From Candidatus Omnitrophota bacterium (lineage in GTDB: Bacteria; Omnitrophota; Gorgyraeia; Duberdicusellales; 4484-171), in NCBI GenBank assembly GCA_023818995.1, contig JAMWDA010000008.1, positions 1 to 19,349 of the forward strand: a stretch of 19,349 nt of DNA. The letters run 5' to 3'. The notes under the pieces were generated by a model. That model saw only the letters and a list, made by a program, of their open reading frames with translations, had not been told where the DNA came from and did not search any database. The position numbers and the translations under genes are program-made. Of the stretch, positions 8,027 to 15,957 are shown piece after piece; position 1 is the stretch's first letter; each line of letters starts with the position of its first letter.

Positions 8027-9043
8027 TCAAATCAACCTTCCTATATCCTTAGCTAACTTCTTAAGTTCTTCCATACCACAAGCAAATCTTTCAGGTAAAA
8101 GTTGTTGAGGACCATCGCTTAAAGCTTCCTCAGGATTATGATGCACTTCTATAAGTAAACCATCGCTACCACAAGCTATAGCTGCTTTGCTTAAAGGTAG
8201 AACTAAATTCCACTTCCCCGTGGCATGCGAAGGATCAACGATTATGGGTAGGTGGGATAAATTTTTAACTATGGGAACAGCACTCAAATCAAGCGTATTA
8301 CGAGTAAAATTTTCAAAAGTTCTTATCCCCCGTTCACAAAGAATAACATTAAAATTTCCTTCGGAAAGGATATACTCAGCACTCATTAACCACTCCTGAA
8401 TGGTAGCGCTTAAACCTCTTTTCAAAATTACCGGCTTACGCGTCTGGCCAACTTCTCTAAGAAGATTAAAATTCTGCATATTTCTTGCTCCAATCTGTAG
8501 AATATCTGCATACTTGGATACTAAATCCACACTTCTTGTATCCATAACTTCTGTAGCTGTAGGCAAACCAAATTTTAATGATGCTTCCTTCAATATTTTT
8601 AATCCTTCCTCTCCTAAACCTTGAAAATTGTAAGGAGAAGTTCGTGGTTTAAAAGCGCCTCCTCTTAAAACTTTTGCTCCTGATAGTTTAACTGCATTAG
8701 CTACTTTAAAAAGTTGCTCTTCTGACTCTATAGCACAAGGTCCAGCGATTACAATTATTTCTTTACCTCCTATAGAAACTTCATCGTTTATTTTAATTAT
8801 AGAATCCTCTTGCTTGAATTCTCTAGAAACCAACTTGTAAGGTGACAAAACTGGCATAACCTTCTCTACACCAGGGAAAACTTCAAATGGCTGTAACCTT
8901 GCTCTATCCTCCTCGCCGATAACCCCTAAGATTGTTCTCTCCACCCCTTGCGAGACCATTACTTTCAAACCCAACTGCTCTACTCTCTCCACCACATGCT
9001 TAATCTCTTCTTGAGTAGCTCCCTTTTTGAATACAATTATCAT
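8027..9043 (-). CDS. aroF: 3-deoxy-7-phosphoheptulonate synthase, type I-beta with N-terminal ferredoxin-like domain
   Basis: Condenses phosphoenolpyruvate and erythrose 4-phosphate, the entry step of the shikimate pathway. The 338-residue product has the same architecture and length as the Thermotoga maritima enzyme as I recall it: a ferredoxin-like regulatory domain (about 1-70) followed by a TIM barrel. Barrel motifs include IAGPCAIES, KVLRGGAFKPRTSPYNFQG, IQIGARNMQNF, LKRGLSATIQEWL, LCERGIRT and IVDPSHATG, which hold the metal ligands and substrate contacts. The ferredoxin-like domain in the Thermotoga enzyme mediates tyrosine inhibition, so feedback control by aromatic amino acids is a reasonable inference. 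The AGGAGGTAA ribosome site lies within the last codons and stop of hisC, giving a clear start. Confidence 0.96.
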   Translation of the reverse strand: MIIVFKKGATQEEIKHVVERVEQLGLKVMVSQGVERTILGVIGEEDRARLQPFEVFPGVEKVMPVLSPYKLVSREFKQEDSIIKINDEVSIGGKEIIVIAGPCAIESEEQLFKVANAVKLSGAKVLRGGAFKPRTSPYNFQGLGEEGLKILKEASLKFGLPTATEVMDTRSVDLVSKYADILQIGARNMQNFNLLREVGQTRKPVILKRGLSATIQEWLMSAEYILSEGNFNVILCERGIRTFENFTRNTLDLSAVPIVKNLSHLPIIVDPSHATGKWNLVLPLSKAAIACGSDGLLIEVHHNPEEALSDGPQQLLPERFACGMEELKKLAKDIGRLI

Positions 9044-9046
9044 CGT

Positions 9047-10135
9047 TTACCTCCTCATTTTTAAATATTCTTTTAAATATCTAACCAAAGCTAAATTCTC
9101 CTTGTGCCTACCTACGGTAACTCTAAAGAAATTCTTTAAACCCCAAGAATCCAACTCCCTTACAATTACCCCCCGTTCAAGTAAATACTCGTTCAAAGAT
9201 TTAGTATCCTGTTTAAAATCTATGAGGATAAAATTAGTTACACTCTCTATATAACTTATTCCCATTCTTTTAAACTCTCTATATAGGAAGTCTTTTTCTT
9301 TAGCGTTATTCTCCAATACTTTATTAAGAAATTCTTTGTTCTTTAATGCTTCTACAGCTGAAACTTGAGCAAATCTGTTAACATTGAAAGGTTCTCTTAC
9401 CTTTTCTAACAAGGAAGCAATTCCCCCACTACTAATAGCATAACCAATACGCAATCCTGCTAAACCATAAGCTTTAGAGAATGTACGAGTAACTATCGTA
9501 TTAGGTCTTTTCTTAATAATAGATAAACTATTAGGAAAATCCTTTGGGGAAACAAATTCAAAATAAGCCTCATCAAAGAATACAACAACCTCGTTAGGGA
9601 TACTATCTAAAAAATTCTCTACCTCTTTATGATTTACGTAGGTACCATGGGGATTATCAGGATTAGCTATAAAGATAATTTTAGTGTTTCTATCCACAGC
9701 CTTAGCCATAGCCTCAAGGTCATAACGGTAATTTATCAGGGGAACTCTTTTAACTTTTATACCACTTACCTTTGCCTGAATTTCATAAATAAGAAAGGTA
9801 GGAAAACCTACGATAACATTACTCTTGTAAGAGGTTAAAGCTCTTATAGCTAAAACGATTAACTCATCTGAACCATTACCAAATACAAGTTGCTCTTCTC
9901 TCACCTCCAACTTCTCACTCAAACATTTGCGAAGATAGAAACAATTACTCTCAGGGTAGCGATTTATATTTTTCAACTCTTTTAAAATAGCTTCTTTTAT
10001 ATAATTGGGAGGAAAAGGGATCTCGTTAGAAGCTAACTTGTATATATTTTTTAAATTCCTCTCTCTCTTTAGTTCCTCTATGGGTTTACCGGCAGTATAA
10101 ACCTTTATTCTATTTAATCTTCCTTTGTTTACCAT
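9047..10135 (-). CDS. hisC: Histidinol-phosphate aminotransferase family protein, probably an aromatic aminotransferase
   Basis: Fold-type I PLP aminotransferase of the HisC family, 362 residues. Visible features are KLASNEIPFPP (33-43), FGNGSDELI (85-93), IFIANPDNPHGTY (154-166), FFDEAYFEF (186-194) and the Schiff-base Lys221 in TRTFSKAYGLAGLRIGY (217-233). The family member usually transaminates histidinol phosphate, but here no other histidine gene is present and the gene lies between pheA and aroF. I infer that it makes phenylalanine and tyrosine from their keto acids, or serves both paths, as HisC does within the Bacillus subtilis aromatic operon. The ATG has no Shine-Dalgarno; the preceding bases are a T-rich run. 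It is separated from pheA by 86 bases, the largest gap within the biosynthetic part of the window. Confidence 0.9.
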   Translation of the reverse strand: MVNKGRLNRIKVYTAGKPIEELKRERNLKNIYKLASNEIPFPPNYIKEAILKELKNINRYPESNCFYLRKCLSEKLEVREEQLVFGNGSDELIVLAIRALTSYKSNVIVGFPTFLIYEIQAKVSGIKVKRVPLINYRYDLEAMAKAVDRNTKIIFIANPDNPHGTYVNHKEVENFLDSIPNEVVVFFDEAYFEFVSPKDFPNSLSIIKKRPNTIVTRTFSKAYGLAGLRIGYAISSGGIASLLEKVREPFNVNRFAQVSAVEALKNKEFLNKVLENNAKEKDFLYREFKRMGISYIESVTNFILIDFKQDTKSLNEYLLERGVIVRELDSWGLKNFFRVTVGRHKENLALVRYLKEYLKMRR

Positions 10136-10194
10136 AAAGTTAAAAAAAATTTTTAACGAAAACTGCTCTTTGTTTTGCTAACTTTTACTTGTGG

Positions 10195-10220
10195 AAAAAT
10201 TAAGGAGTTTAATACCTTAA
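10195..10220 (-). terminator. Weak hairpin plus T-run after pheA
   Basis: Directly after the pheA stop codon the transcript can form a six-pair stem TTAAGG/CCTTAA with a nine-base loop, followed by TTTTT. The stem is AT-rich and short, so it would be a poor intrinsic terminator at best, perhaps an attenuating or read-through site. The rest of the 86-base gap (10136-10221) is AT-rich with a run of eight T before hisC, and I see no convincing promoter in it. Confidence 0.3.
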
Positions 10221-10221
10221 A

Positions 10222-11283
10222 TTAACTTTCCTTAGGATAGGAACCAAGAATTTTTATAAAAGCGCACTTTTTCTCTAAGGCTTCCAAACTCTTCTTCACT
10301 TTTAGCTCTTGACGATGGCCTTGAAAATCTACAAAAAAATAGTATTCCCAAGGTTTTATCTTTGATGGTCTAGATTCAATCTTAGTAAGATTTATACCCC
10401 CTCGCTTAAAAGGATAAAGAACATCATGTAAAGCTCCCACTCTATCTTTGATGGAAAATATAATAGATGTCTTATCGTCTCCGCTTGGTAAACTATCCTT
10501 ATTAGAAATAACTAAAAAACGCGTAGCATTAGAAGAAGAATCCTCTATATGAGAACTAACTTCTTTTAAACCATAGAAAGAAGCTAAGATCTTATTACCC
10601 AAACATCCACTCAATGGGTCCTTTTTAGCTAATTCGGCAGCTTTTGCTGTAGTAGCTGTAGGAATAAGCTCGCTATTAGGATACTCTCTCATAAGCCACT
10701 CCCGACATTGAGCAAAAACCTGGGGATTAGAATAAATCCTTATCAACTTCTTATCCAAAGATACTCTTAAAAGACTATGAGATATACTAAGCACTATCTC
10801 TGCACATATCTTTAAAGATGATTCCAAAAACATATCCAAGGTGTAGGTTACCACCCCTTCGGTAGAATTTTCTACAGGGACTACCCCATAATTCACACCT
10901 TCTTTCTCCACTCTTTCAAAAACTTCTCTAATACTCTCGCAGGGGATAAGATTTGCCCGTTTACCAAATTTTTTAATCGCTGCTAAATGAGTAAATGTTC
11001 CTTCCGGTCCCAAATAAGCAACATCAATTACAGCATTTAGAGAACGACTAACAGAGAAAATTTCTTTAAAAATAATCTCTACATCGCTTTCCTTCAATGG
11101 TCCTTGATTCAACTTATTCAGTCTACGAAGAATATTTGCCTCCCTTTCTGCGGAGAATATATTCTGTTTATCTTGAAGTTTCAACTTACTAATCTTTAAA
11201 ACTTCCTTAGCTCTTCTATTAAGTAATTGTAAAATTTTATTATCTATAGTATCTATCTTTTTCCTTAATCTTTCCAAAGACAT
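10222..11283 (-). CDS. pheA: Bifunctional chorismate mutase / prephenate dehydratase
   Basis: Converts chorismate to prephenate and then to phenylpyruvate, the phenylalanine branch. The 353-residue protein has three parts: an AroQ-type chorismate mutase helix domain (about 1-85, with LRKKIDTIDNKILQLLNRR at 6-24), a prephenate dehydratase domain (about 88-265, with YLGPEGTFTH, VPVENSTEGVV and the catalytic TRF triplet at 254-256), and a C-terminal ACT domain with GALHDVL (283-289) and ESRPSK (303-308), the usual phenylalanine-binding elements. Feedback inhibition by phenylalanine is therefore expected. Only three bases separate it from the upstream nucleotidyltransferase gene, so it is probably read with the PTS genes. 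Confidence 0.97.
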   Translation of the reverse strand: MSLERLRKKIDTIDNKILQLLNRRAKEVLKISKLKLQDKQNIFSAEREANILRRLNKLNQGPLKESDVEIIFKEIFSVSRSLNAVIDVAYLGPEGTFTHLAAIKKFGKRANLIPCESIREVFERVEKEGVNYGVVPVENSTEGVVTYTLDMFLESSLKICAEIVLSISHSLLRVSLDKKLIRIYSNPQVFAQCREWLMREYPNSELIPTATTAKAAELAKKDPLSGCLGNKILASFYGLKEVSSHIEDSSSNATRFLVISNKDSLPSGDDKTSIIFSIKDRVGALHDVLYPFKRGGINLTKIESRPSKIKPWEYYFFVDFQGHRQELKVKKSLEALEKKCAFIKILGSYPKES

Positions 11284-11286
11284 ATT

Positions 11287-12021
11287 TCAAACCAACCTTT
11301 CTATCAACTCTAAGGCATCTTTATGCCCAACATCTAACCAATTTCCTTCAAACTCGTATCCGTATACCGTGTAATTTTTTACCATCCACTCTATGTATTT
11401 ACCCACAGCATCTACTCCTTTTGTTTCCTCTATGAAACGACGAATATATTTAAGAGATTCTTTACAGAGAAAGTAAATACACACAGCTACACAAGTAGAA
11501 AATGGCTCTTTGGGTTTCTCCACAAAATCTTTAACTTTCATCGTATCCAATAATTTTACCACCCCGAATCTGGTAGCTTTGTTTTTATCTTTCAAATCGT
11601 ATACTCCTACAGTTATTGCCGGTCTCTTATCTAAAGAAAAATGAACAAAATCAGAAAGTCCCCAATCGAAGAAATTATCCGAACCAACCACTAACCAATC
11701 ACTCTCCACAACCTCTTTACCTATAACAAAATCTATATCTCCCACTGCTCCTTTACGATTCTCGGGAGAAGAAGTGCCATCGTTGATGACTCTCACATCG
11801 AATTTAAATTTTTTCTTCCAATCCAAAAAATCTTTATAGAATCGCTCATTAGAAACAATTATAACCTCCTCTATAGGGAAAAATTTTTTTAGATTATCTA
11901 TTTTATCCATAATAAAATTTAAAAGGACTTTACCTTTTATAGGTAGCAATGCCTTAGAAGTATTTATGGTAAGAGGATATAACCTCGTTCCATATCCAGC
12001 AGCTAATATAAGCACTTTCAT
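11287..12021 (-). CDS. Sugar-phosphate nucleotidyltransferase, substrate unknown
   Basis: A 244-residue member of the NTP_transferase (GT-A-like) family that makes activated sugars from a nucleoside triphosphate and a sugar or polyol phosphate. The signature LAAGYGTRLYPLT (6-18) followed by SKALLPIKGK (22-31) is the nucleotide-binding loop, VVGSDNFFDWG (111-121) holds the metal-binding Asp, FVEKPKEP is the usual lysine-containing motif, and GNWLDVGHKDAL closes the domain. There is no hexapeptide acyltransferase domain, so it is not GlmU-like. Glucose-1-phosphate thymidylyl- or uridylyltransferase and mannose-1-phosphate guanylyltransferase are all possible and cannot be told apart here. An AGGAG ribosome site precedes the ATG. 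It is wedged one base after ptsI and three before pheA, with no sugar pathway gene nearby. Confidence 0.85.
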   Translation of the reverse strand: MKVLILAAGYGTRLYPLTINTSKALLPIKGKVLLNFIMDKIDNLKKFFPIEEVIIVSNERFYKDFLDWKKKFKFDVRVINDGTSSPENRKGAVGDIDFVIGKEVVESDWLVVGSDNFFDWGLSDFVHFSLDKRPAITVGVYDLKDKNKATRFGVVKLLDTMKVKDFVEKPKEPFSTCVAVCIYFLCKESLKYIRRFIEETKGVDAVGKYIEWMVKNYTVYGYEFEGNWLDVGHKDALELIERLV

Positions 12022-12022
12022 A

Positions 12023-13777
12023 TTAAACTCCTATGATTTTAGTAAAATCTTCTTTCAATACGTTCTTTAGTGCCTCTTGCAATTTCTTTTCTATCTCGCG
12101 AGGAGTAGGTAAATTAATTGCTTCTTTAGCCACTTCGCAAGCGTAAGAAAAATTCACCTTTCTTATCAATTCTTTAATCTTAGGTATCAAGGGAGGAGAC
12201 ATACTTAATTCATTTATTCCCAATCCCAAGAGTAAAAAAGCAAAAATAGGCTCACCTGCCATCTCTCCGCACATACCTACCCATATATTATTTCTCTCTC
12301 CAGCATCAATAACACTCTTTATCAACTTTAATACACCGGGATGAGCTGGCTCATATAGATAAGCTACCTTTTCATCTCCTCTGTCTACGGCTAAAGAATA
12401 TTGAATTAAATCGTTGGTTCCGATACTAAAAAAATTGCTCTCTTTAGCTAAGGTATCAGCAATTAAAGCAGCTGAAGGAACCTCTATCATTGCTCCAATA
12501 GAAAGTTCCTCATCAAAGCTCTTACCTTCTTTCCTTAACTCTTCTTCACACTCTCTTATTAATTTTTTCGTTAATAACAATTCTTCCAATCCTGATATCA
12601 TAGGGAACATCAATTTAACATTCCTTTCTGAAGAAGCTCTTAAAATCGCTCTCAATTGAATCTTAAAAATCTCCGGTTTAGCTAAACAGAACCTTATTGC
12701 CCGTGAGCCTAAAAATGGTGTTATCTCCACAGGAACCTCAGGCCGAGAAAGAAATTTATCTCCCCCTATATCTATAGTTCGTATAATCACTTCATAAGGT
12801 TTTACTCTTCTAGCTACATTAACGTAAGCTCTATACTGCTCTTCTTCCGAGGGTAAACTCTTTTTACCTAAAAAAAGATACTCTGTGCGATAAAGTCCAA
12901 TACCTTCTGCACCAAATTTTTCCACTAATGGTAACTCTTCAGGAATCTCTATATTTGCAGAAACGGTAATTTCTCTACCATCCCAAGTTATAGCTTTAGC
13001 AGATTTAGGAATATGGATTAACTTTGTAGACTTAAAGAGCTCCTTTGTCTTCTTCCTATAATATCTTAAAGATGAAGGCGTAGGTTCTACAATAACTACT
13101 CCCTGAGTAGCATCCACAATAATCGTCTCCCCTCCTTTTATATAGGTGGTGGCTTTTTCCAATCCCACTACGGCAGGGATACTCAAACTACGTGCAATTA
13201 TAGCGGTATGGGAAGTAACTCCTCCAATATCAGTAACGAACCCTAAAATATCACTCTTAGAAAGATAAGCTGTTTCCGAAGGAGAGAGGTCGTGAGCAAC
13301 TATTATCATCTTTTCTTTAAGTTCATACTTAGAAGATGATTGATGGAGAAGCCTTCTTAACACTCTCTTACTTATATCTTCTATATCAGCAACCCTTTCT
13401 CTTATATAATCGTCTTCTAACTTCAAAAGAATATCTATGTATTTTTTTATGCTCTCAGAAAAAGCGAACTCTACATTTACACGTTCATTCTTTATACGTT
13501 TGATAACATCCTCTATAAGAAGCCTATCCTCAATAACTAAAAGATGCGCTTCAAAAATCTTAGCTTCCGTAAACCCTAATTCCTTAGATATCTTCTCCTG
13601 AATATTAACTATCTCCTTTCTCGTATCTATCAAAGCTTCTTCTAAACGATATATCTCTCGGGATATATCATCATAGTTAATCCTTACCTTAGGTATAACA
13701 AACTCTTCCTTCCTTATACAGAAAGCCTTGCCTATAACAACACCTGAAGATACAGCGATACCTTTTAACTTAATCAT
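12023..13777 (-). CDS. ptsI: PTS Enzyme I (phosphoenolpyruvate-protein phosphotransferase)
   Basis: Takes phosphate from phosphoenolpyruvate and passes it to HPr. The 584-residue protein is full length and has the N-terminal HPr-binding and phosphohistidine domain with GGVTSHTAIIARS (185-197), where His190 is the active site, and a C-terminal PEP-binding barrel with EGIGLYRTEYLF (291-302), FLGSRAIR, SIGTNDLIQYSLAVDRGD (451-468) and the acid Cys503 in GMCGEMAG. There is no N-terminal GAF domain, so it is of the PtsI type rather than the nitrogen-specific PtsP type. It overlaps ptsH by 8 bases. No sugar-specific EIIB or EIIC gene is present in the window, so its role is likely regulatory or serves permeases elsewhere. 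Confidence 0.97.
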   Translation of the reverse strand: MIKLKGIAVSSGVVIGKAFCIRKEEFVIPKVRINYDDISREIYRLEEALIDTRKEIVNIQEKISKELGFTEAKIFEAHLLVIEDRLLIEDVIKRIKNERVNVEFAFSESIKKYIDILLKLEDDYIRERVADIEDISKRVLRRLLHQSSSKYELKEKMIIVAHDLSPSETAYLSKSDILGFVTDIGGVTSHTAIIARSLSIPAVVGLEKATTYIKGGETIIVDATQGVVIVEPTPSSLRYYRKKTKELFKSTKLIHIPKSAKAITWDGREITVSANIEIPEELPLVEKFGAEGIGLYRTEYLFLGKKSLPSEEEQYRAYVNVARRVKPYEVIIRTIDIGGDKFLSRPEVPVEITPFLGSRAIRFCLAKPEIFKIQLRAILRASSERNVKLMFPMISGLEELLLTKKLIRECEEELRKEGKSFDEELSIGAMIEVPSAALIADTLAKESNFFSIGTNDLIQYSLAVDRGDEKVAYLYEPAHPGVLKLIKSVIDAGERNNIWVGMCGEMAGEPIFAFLLLGLGINELSMSPPLIPKIKELIRKVNFSYACEVAKEAINLPTPREIEKKLQEALKNVLKEDFTKIIGV

Positions 13778-14036
13778 TTTCCTTTACCAAAAATTCTTTA
13801 AGCTCCCTAAAAGCTTGAGCTGCATCCTCTCCTTCTAAAATTAATTTTATTTTTGTCCCGTTGGTTAAACCCAAACTTAACAAACCAATTATAGATTTAC
13901 CATCAACTATTAAACCATCTTTCTCTATCTTAACCGAGGAATCAAATTTGTTGGCAATCTGCACAAATAGAGCTGCCGGCCTAGCGTGTAAACCCTCATC
14001 GTTATTAACCACTACCTCTTCTATCAATTTACTCAT
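13770..14036 (-). CDS. ptsH: PTS phosphocarrier protein HPr
   Basis: Small cytosolic phosphocarrier that accepts phosphate from Enzyme I on a histidine and donates it to EIIA proteins. The 88-residue product carries the active-site motif GLHARPAA (15-22) with His17, and the regulatory-serine helix DGKSIIGLLSLG (45-56) with Ser48 at the position of Ser46 of Gram-positive HPr. The Ser motif is well kept, so phosphorylation by an HPr kinase encoded elsewhere is plausible, although no such kinase is in this window. The ATG follows the yvcK stop by 6 bases and has no clear Shine-Dalgarno; the end overlaps ptsI by 8 bases. Confidence 0.97.
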   Translation of the reverse strand: MSKLIEEVVVNNDEGLHARPAALFVQIANKFDSSVKIEKDGLIVDGKSIIGLLSLGLTNGTKIKLILEGEDAAQAFRELKEFLVKEND

Positions 14037-14042
14037 AATTTA

Positions 14043-15293
14043 TTATCTGTTTTCTCTTTTTTTCCATAAACTATAACTTTGAATAATAGCTTTAGCTGTC
14101 TTTTGAGGGTCGTGTCTTAAAAAATTAGATTTACTCACGAAATCATCCTCTATAACGACCAATCCTAACTTCTTGAGTCTATTCTTATCTAAAATCACGG
14201 GAAAAGACTTCTCTTGAGAGTATCTAATAAGTAAATTATAATCCAACCTACCTGAATTGACTAAACAATGATTAATAATATCCTCTCCCGTATGAGATAT
14301 AAGGGCACTTACATGGTCAGATGCGGTAAAACCATCGGTCTCACCATGCTGAGTCATAACATTACATATATACAACTTAAATACATTACGTTTAGCAATC
14401 TCTTCACTGATATCTTTTATCAATAAATTAGGTAACACACTGGTAAAAAGACTACCTGGCCCGATAATAATAATCTCTGCTTGACGGATAGCCTCTAATG
14501 CCTCAGGATTAGGGGAGGCATTAGGAGGAATAACAAAAACACGTTTTATGGATTTACCTTGTTTAGGTATTTTATCCTCTCCCTCCATAACCGAACCATC
14601 CATATACTCCGCTTTTATCCTTATTACCTCTAAACTCGCAGGCACTACCTTACCTCTTATAGCTAAGACCCTACTAGATTCTTTTATCGCTGATTGGAAA
14701 CTACCCGTAACCTCGGTAAGGGCAGTTATAAAAATATTACCAAAACTATGTCCTTTTATTCCTTCACCCTCAGCAAAACGATATTGGAATAAATCACGTA
14801 ATAACTGGGGAGCTTCTGCCAAAGATACTAAACAGTTCCTGATATCTCCCGGAGGCAAAATGCCAAATTCTTTTCTTAACCTACCTGATGACCCACCTTC
14901 ATCAGAAACAGAAACAATAGCGGTAATATTGGATGTCTGTTCCTTTAATCCCTCTAAAATCGTGGAAAGTCCTGTTCCCCCACCGATAGTAACTATCTTT
15001 GGCCCTTTAGCTAAAAACCTTTTCTCGTAAATTATATCTATTAACTCTCTTTCTCTGTGGGGATAAATAACCTCAAAAAAACTACGAACAAGGGAAGTTA
15101 TACCAATAACCAGAGAAATTACTCCTACCCCAAAGAAAAATGAATAAACTATCTTTAATATAAAGTTAATATCAGATGATAATCGGGGAGCAAAAATTAA
15201 TATCAGTATTACACCAACTGCTAAAACACTAATCCATCGTTTTATCTTTAATCCCGGATAGAACCATCTTATAAATTTAAATAAACGATTCAT
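14043..15293 (-). CDS. yvcK: YvcK/CofD-like gluconeogenesis and cell-shape factor, membrane-anchored long form
   Basis: Member of the YvcK (CofD-like) family, needed in Bacillus for growth on gluconeogenic carbon and for correct peptidoglycan synthesis, and known to bind UDP-sugars. The 416-residue protein is about 90 residues longer than the Bacillus form because of an N-terminal extension with two predicted transmembrane segments (about 20-36 and 43-69). The conserved domain then begins with IVTIGGGTGLS (100-110), followed by SVSDEGGSSGRLR (128-140), PPGDIRNCL (147-155) and IIGPGSLFTSVLPN, all family hallmarks. It overlaps the EIIA gene by 4 bases and is followed 6 bases later by ptsH, an arrangement suggesting joint control of PTS signalling and wall precursor flux. 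The binding ligand cannot be read from sequence. Confidence 0.93.
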   Translation of the reverse strand: MNRLFKFIRWFYPGLKIKRWISVLAVGVILILIFAPRLSSDINFILKIVYSFFFGVGVISLVIGITSLVRSFFEVIYPHRERELIDIIYEKRFLAKGPKIVTIGGGTGLSTILEGLKEQTSNITAIVSVSDEGGSSGRLRKEFGILPPGDIRNCLVSLAEAPQLLRDLFQYRFAEGEGIKGHSFGNIFITALTEVTGSFQSAIKESSRVLAIRGKVVPASLEVIRIKAEYMDGSVMEGEDKIPKQGKSIKRVFVIPPNASPNPEALEAIRQAEIIIIGPGSLFTSVLPNLLIKDISEEIAKRNVFKLYICNVMTQHGETDGFTASDHVSALISHTGEDIINHCLVNSGRLDYNLLIRYSQEKSFPVILDKNRLKKLGLVVIEDDFVSKSNFLRHDPQKTAKAIIQSYSLWKKRENR

Positions 15294-15766
15294 TCTACCA
15301 TCTCTGCTTGTCTTGATATAAGAACCATTACTTCTTTGCTATCTTTAGCATTTTTCAACTGCTGAACAAAAGATTTATCCCTGAGTAACTTCGCCAAATA
15401 AGCGAGCAACTTAAGATGTACACCTGCTTCCTTCTGATTAGAAAGGAGAAGAACAATCACATTAACTAATTCTTCATCCAAAGCATCAAAATCAACTCCC
15501 TCATCAGATATGGCTAAACATAAAACCACCTCTTTAATACAAGATAAACGTGCATGAGGAAAAGCAATGTAACCTCCAATTGCTGTAGAACCTATCTCTT
15601 CTCTCTGTAAAAGAACTTTTAAAATTTCCTTTTTATTTTCTTTTTCTACCTTTTTGGTTTCAATCAAATGTTCAATAAGGAAAGATATCGTATTTTTCTT
15701 TGTCTTATTTTTCAAACCTATAATTATATCTTCCTCATGAAGATAATTGAATATGTCTATCTCCAT
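15290..15766 (-). CDS. PTS EIIA domain protein, PtsN/fructose-type
   Basis: Single-domain EIIA of the fructose/mannitol/nitrogen class, 158 residues. The motif STAIGGYIAFPHAR (60-73) contains the phosphorylatable His71. The C-terminal NQKEAGVHLKLLAYLAKLLRD segment is the usual second helix region of this family. It stands alone, without EIIB or EIIC domains, which fits a regulatory PtsN-like role, but an EIIA that feeds a permease encoded elsewhere cannot be ruled out, so I give no gene symbol. A good ribosome site (AAGGAGAG) stands before the ATG, and the stop overlaps the yvcK start by 4 bases. It is the first protein gene after the three tRNAs. Confidence 0.93.
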   Translation of the reverse strand: MEIDIFNYLHEEDIIIGLKNKTKKNTISFLIEHLIETKKVEKENKKEILKVLLQREEIGSTAIGGYIAFPHARLSCIKEVVLCLAISDEGVDFDALDEELVNVIVLLLSNQKEAGVHLKLLAYLAKLLRDKSFVQQLKNAKDSKEVMVLISRQAEMVE

Positions 15767-15822
15767 ACACTCTCCTTTTTATAATAGCAAAATATTTCTA
15801 TCCCCACCGGTTATAATGAGGG

Positions 15823-15894
15823 AGCGAGGGACGGGGCTTGAACCCGCAACCACCACGTTGGCAACGTGGAGCTCTACCTTTGAGCTACCCTCGC
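15823..15894 (-). tRNA. tRNA-Gly (GCC)
   Basis: A 72-base cloverleaf: acceptor GCGAGGG/CCCTCGC, D-stem GCTC/GAGC, anticodon stem CCACG/CGTGG with loop TTGCCAA (anticodon GCC), and TTCAAGC T-loop. Discriminator base is U, as in bacterial tRNA-Gly. The next bases are CCC, so the CCA end is not encoded and must be added enzymatically. It is the last of three tRNAs before the EIIA gene. Confidence 0.97.
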
Positions 15895-15957
15895 TTTATA
15901 AATTTCTTGTTTACGGTTACGAATTTTTATAAAAGTTATCCATTAATAACTAATTTA

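Noticed and set aside
14548..15030. Plus-strand frame of 160 codons
   Set aside because: It lies wholly inside yvcK on the opposite strand, and the yvcK frame carries all the conserved motifs.
15747..15932. Plus-strand open frame of 61 codons across the EIIA start and tRNA-Gly
   Set aside because: It is the antisense of tRNA-Gly and gives a typical spurious peptide (ERGTGLEPATTT) often mis-annotated from tRNA loci; it has no ribosome site or family match.
15935..15950. Inverted repeat GTTATCCATTAATAAC between tRNA-Leu and tRNA-Gly
   Set aside because: Only five pairs, AT-rich, no conserved operator known to me; likely chance in such sequence.
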